DNA from: Mycolicibacterium neoaurum VKM Ac-1815D | Lineage (GTDB): Bacteria; Actinomycetota; Actinomycetes; Mycobacteriales; Mycobacteriaceae | Reading direction: 5' to 3' | Length of the DNA: 64,000 nt | Assembly (NCBI RefSeq): GCF_000317305.3 | Contig: NC_023036.2 | Span: 3,038,001-3,102,000 of the forward strand | Part shown: positions 63,950 through 64,000 of the stretch, piece by piece | Numbering within the stretch: position 1 is the first letter of the stretch | Layout of the letters: the number at the start of each line of letters is the position of its first letter | Program-made: the position numbers and the translations under genes | The notes under the pieces: model-generated | What the model was told of the DNA's origin: nothing | Databases searched by the model: none | The model's input: the letters and a program-made list of their open reading frames with translations, nothing else

Positions 63950-64000
63950 TCAGATGCGCTCCAGGACGGAATCGTCGGTCCGCACCGCACCGAGGGTGGC
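63950..64000 (-). CDS. C-terminal end of a gene cut by the window edge
   Basis: An open frame on the minus strand enters from the right edge and stops at 63950. The last 16 residues, ATLGAVRTDDSVLERI, have ordinary codon use for this genome. Too little is present to name a family. Confidence 0.35.
   Translation of the reverse strand, partial: ATLGAVRTDDSVLERI

Overview
The window looks like chromosomal DNA of a rapidly growing mycobacterium (Mycolicibacterium/Mycobacterium type). The sequence is uniformly GC-rich. It carries a near-identical counterpart of the mycobacterial RNA polymerase binding protein RbpA beside polyprenol-phosphate mannose synthase (ppm1) and apolipoprotein N-acyltransferase (lnt). 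It also has a DevS/DosT-type haem sensor kinase with a universal stress protein, a secreted cutinase, and promoters that fit leaderless transcripts. I see no tRNA, rRNA, CRISPR array, insertion sequence, integrase or prophage gene. No gene-free stretch exceeds about 250 bases.

Layout. 1-1.4 kb: start of a divergent TetR gene, a palindromic operator and a Rieske oxygenase. 1.4-7.0 kb: mycobacterial housekeeping block fxsA, YtcJ-like amidohydrolase, lnt, ppm1, then rbpA in the opposite direction and a small Cys-rich conserved protein. 7.0-13.7 kb: lipoprotein, carboxylesterase, copper amine oxidase, a kinase-like/AttH-like fusion protein and YnfA. 13.7-17.4 kb: SCO6745-family protein and a gluconate module (gntR, gntK, gntP) closed by a very strong bidirectional hairpin. 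17.4-19.5 kb: RDD protein, nitroreductase, thioesterase. 19.5-25.3 kb: a polyamine ABC transporter (potA-potD-potB-potC; potA seems to start at CTG) divergent from an NCS1 permease. 25.3-33.4 kb: epoxide hydrolase, lipoprotein, and a block that combines a methionine-type ABC transporter with two NtaA/SnaA/DszA-type flavin monooxygenases and YaeQ, probably an organosulfur scavenging module. 33.4-36.8 kb: tautomerase and SDR genes divergent from an HxlR regulator, then a polytopic membrane protein whose 5' end holds a 30-bp tandem repeat. 36.8-43.6 kb: universal stress protein, DosT-like kinase, YqeY-like protein, nitronate monooxygenase, cutinase, PhoD phosphatase. 43.7-52.8 kb: an organic-acid region with two PrpF paralogues, an MatC-like permease, a LysR regulator and a complete FbpABC-like ABC transporter. 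53-54.3 kb: GAF-EAL protein. 54.3-61.3 kb: ureide (allantoin) utilisation regulon: allantoinase, NCS1 permease, racemase, ureidoglycine aminohydrolase, DUF6986 lyase-like protein and an IclR regulator, with four copies of one palindromic motif in its promoters. 61.3-64 kb: small secreted protein, TetR and MFS transporter genes with a 35-bp perfect palindrome upstream, a small membrane protein and the tail of another gene.

The main theme is scavenging of carbon, nitrogen and sulfur (gluconate, polyamines, amines, ureides, organosulfur compounds, tricarboxylate-like acids). Most modules are paired with a dedicated one-component regulator whose operator can be seen. The best candidates for undescribed biology are the PrpF-pair/ABC cluster, the methionine-type transporter fused into an operon with a flavin monooxygenase, and the DUF6986 gene inside the ureide regulon.
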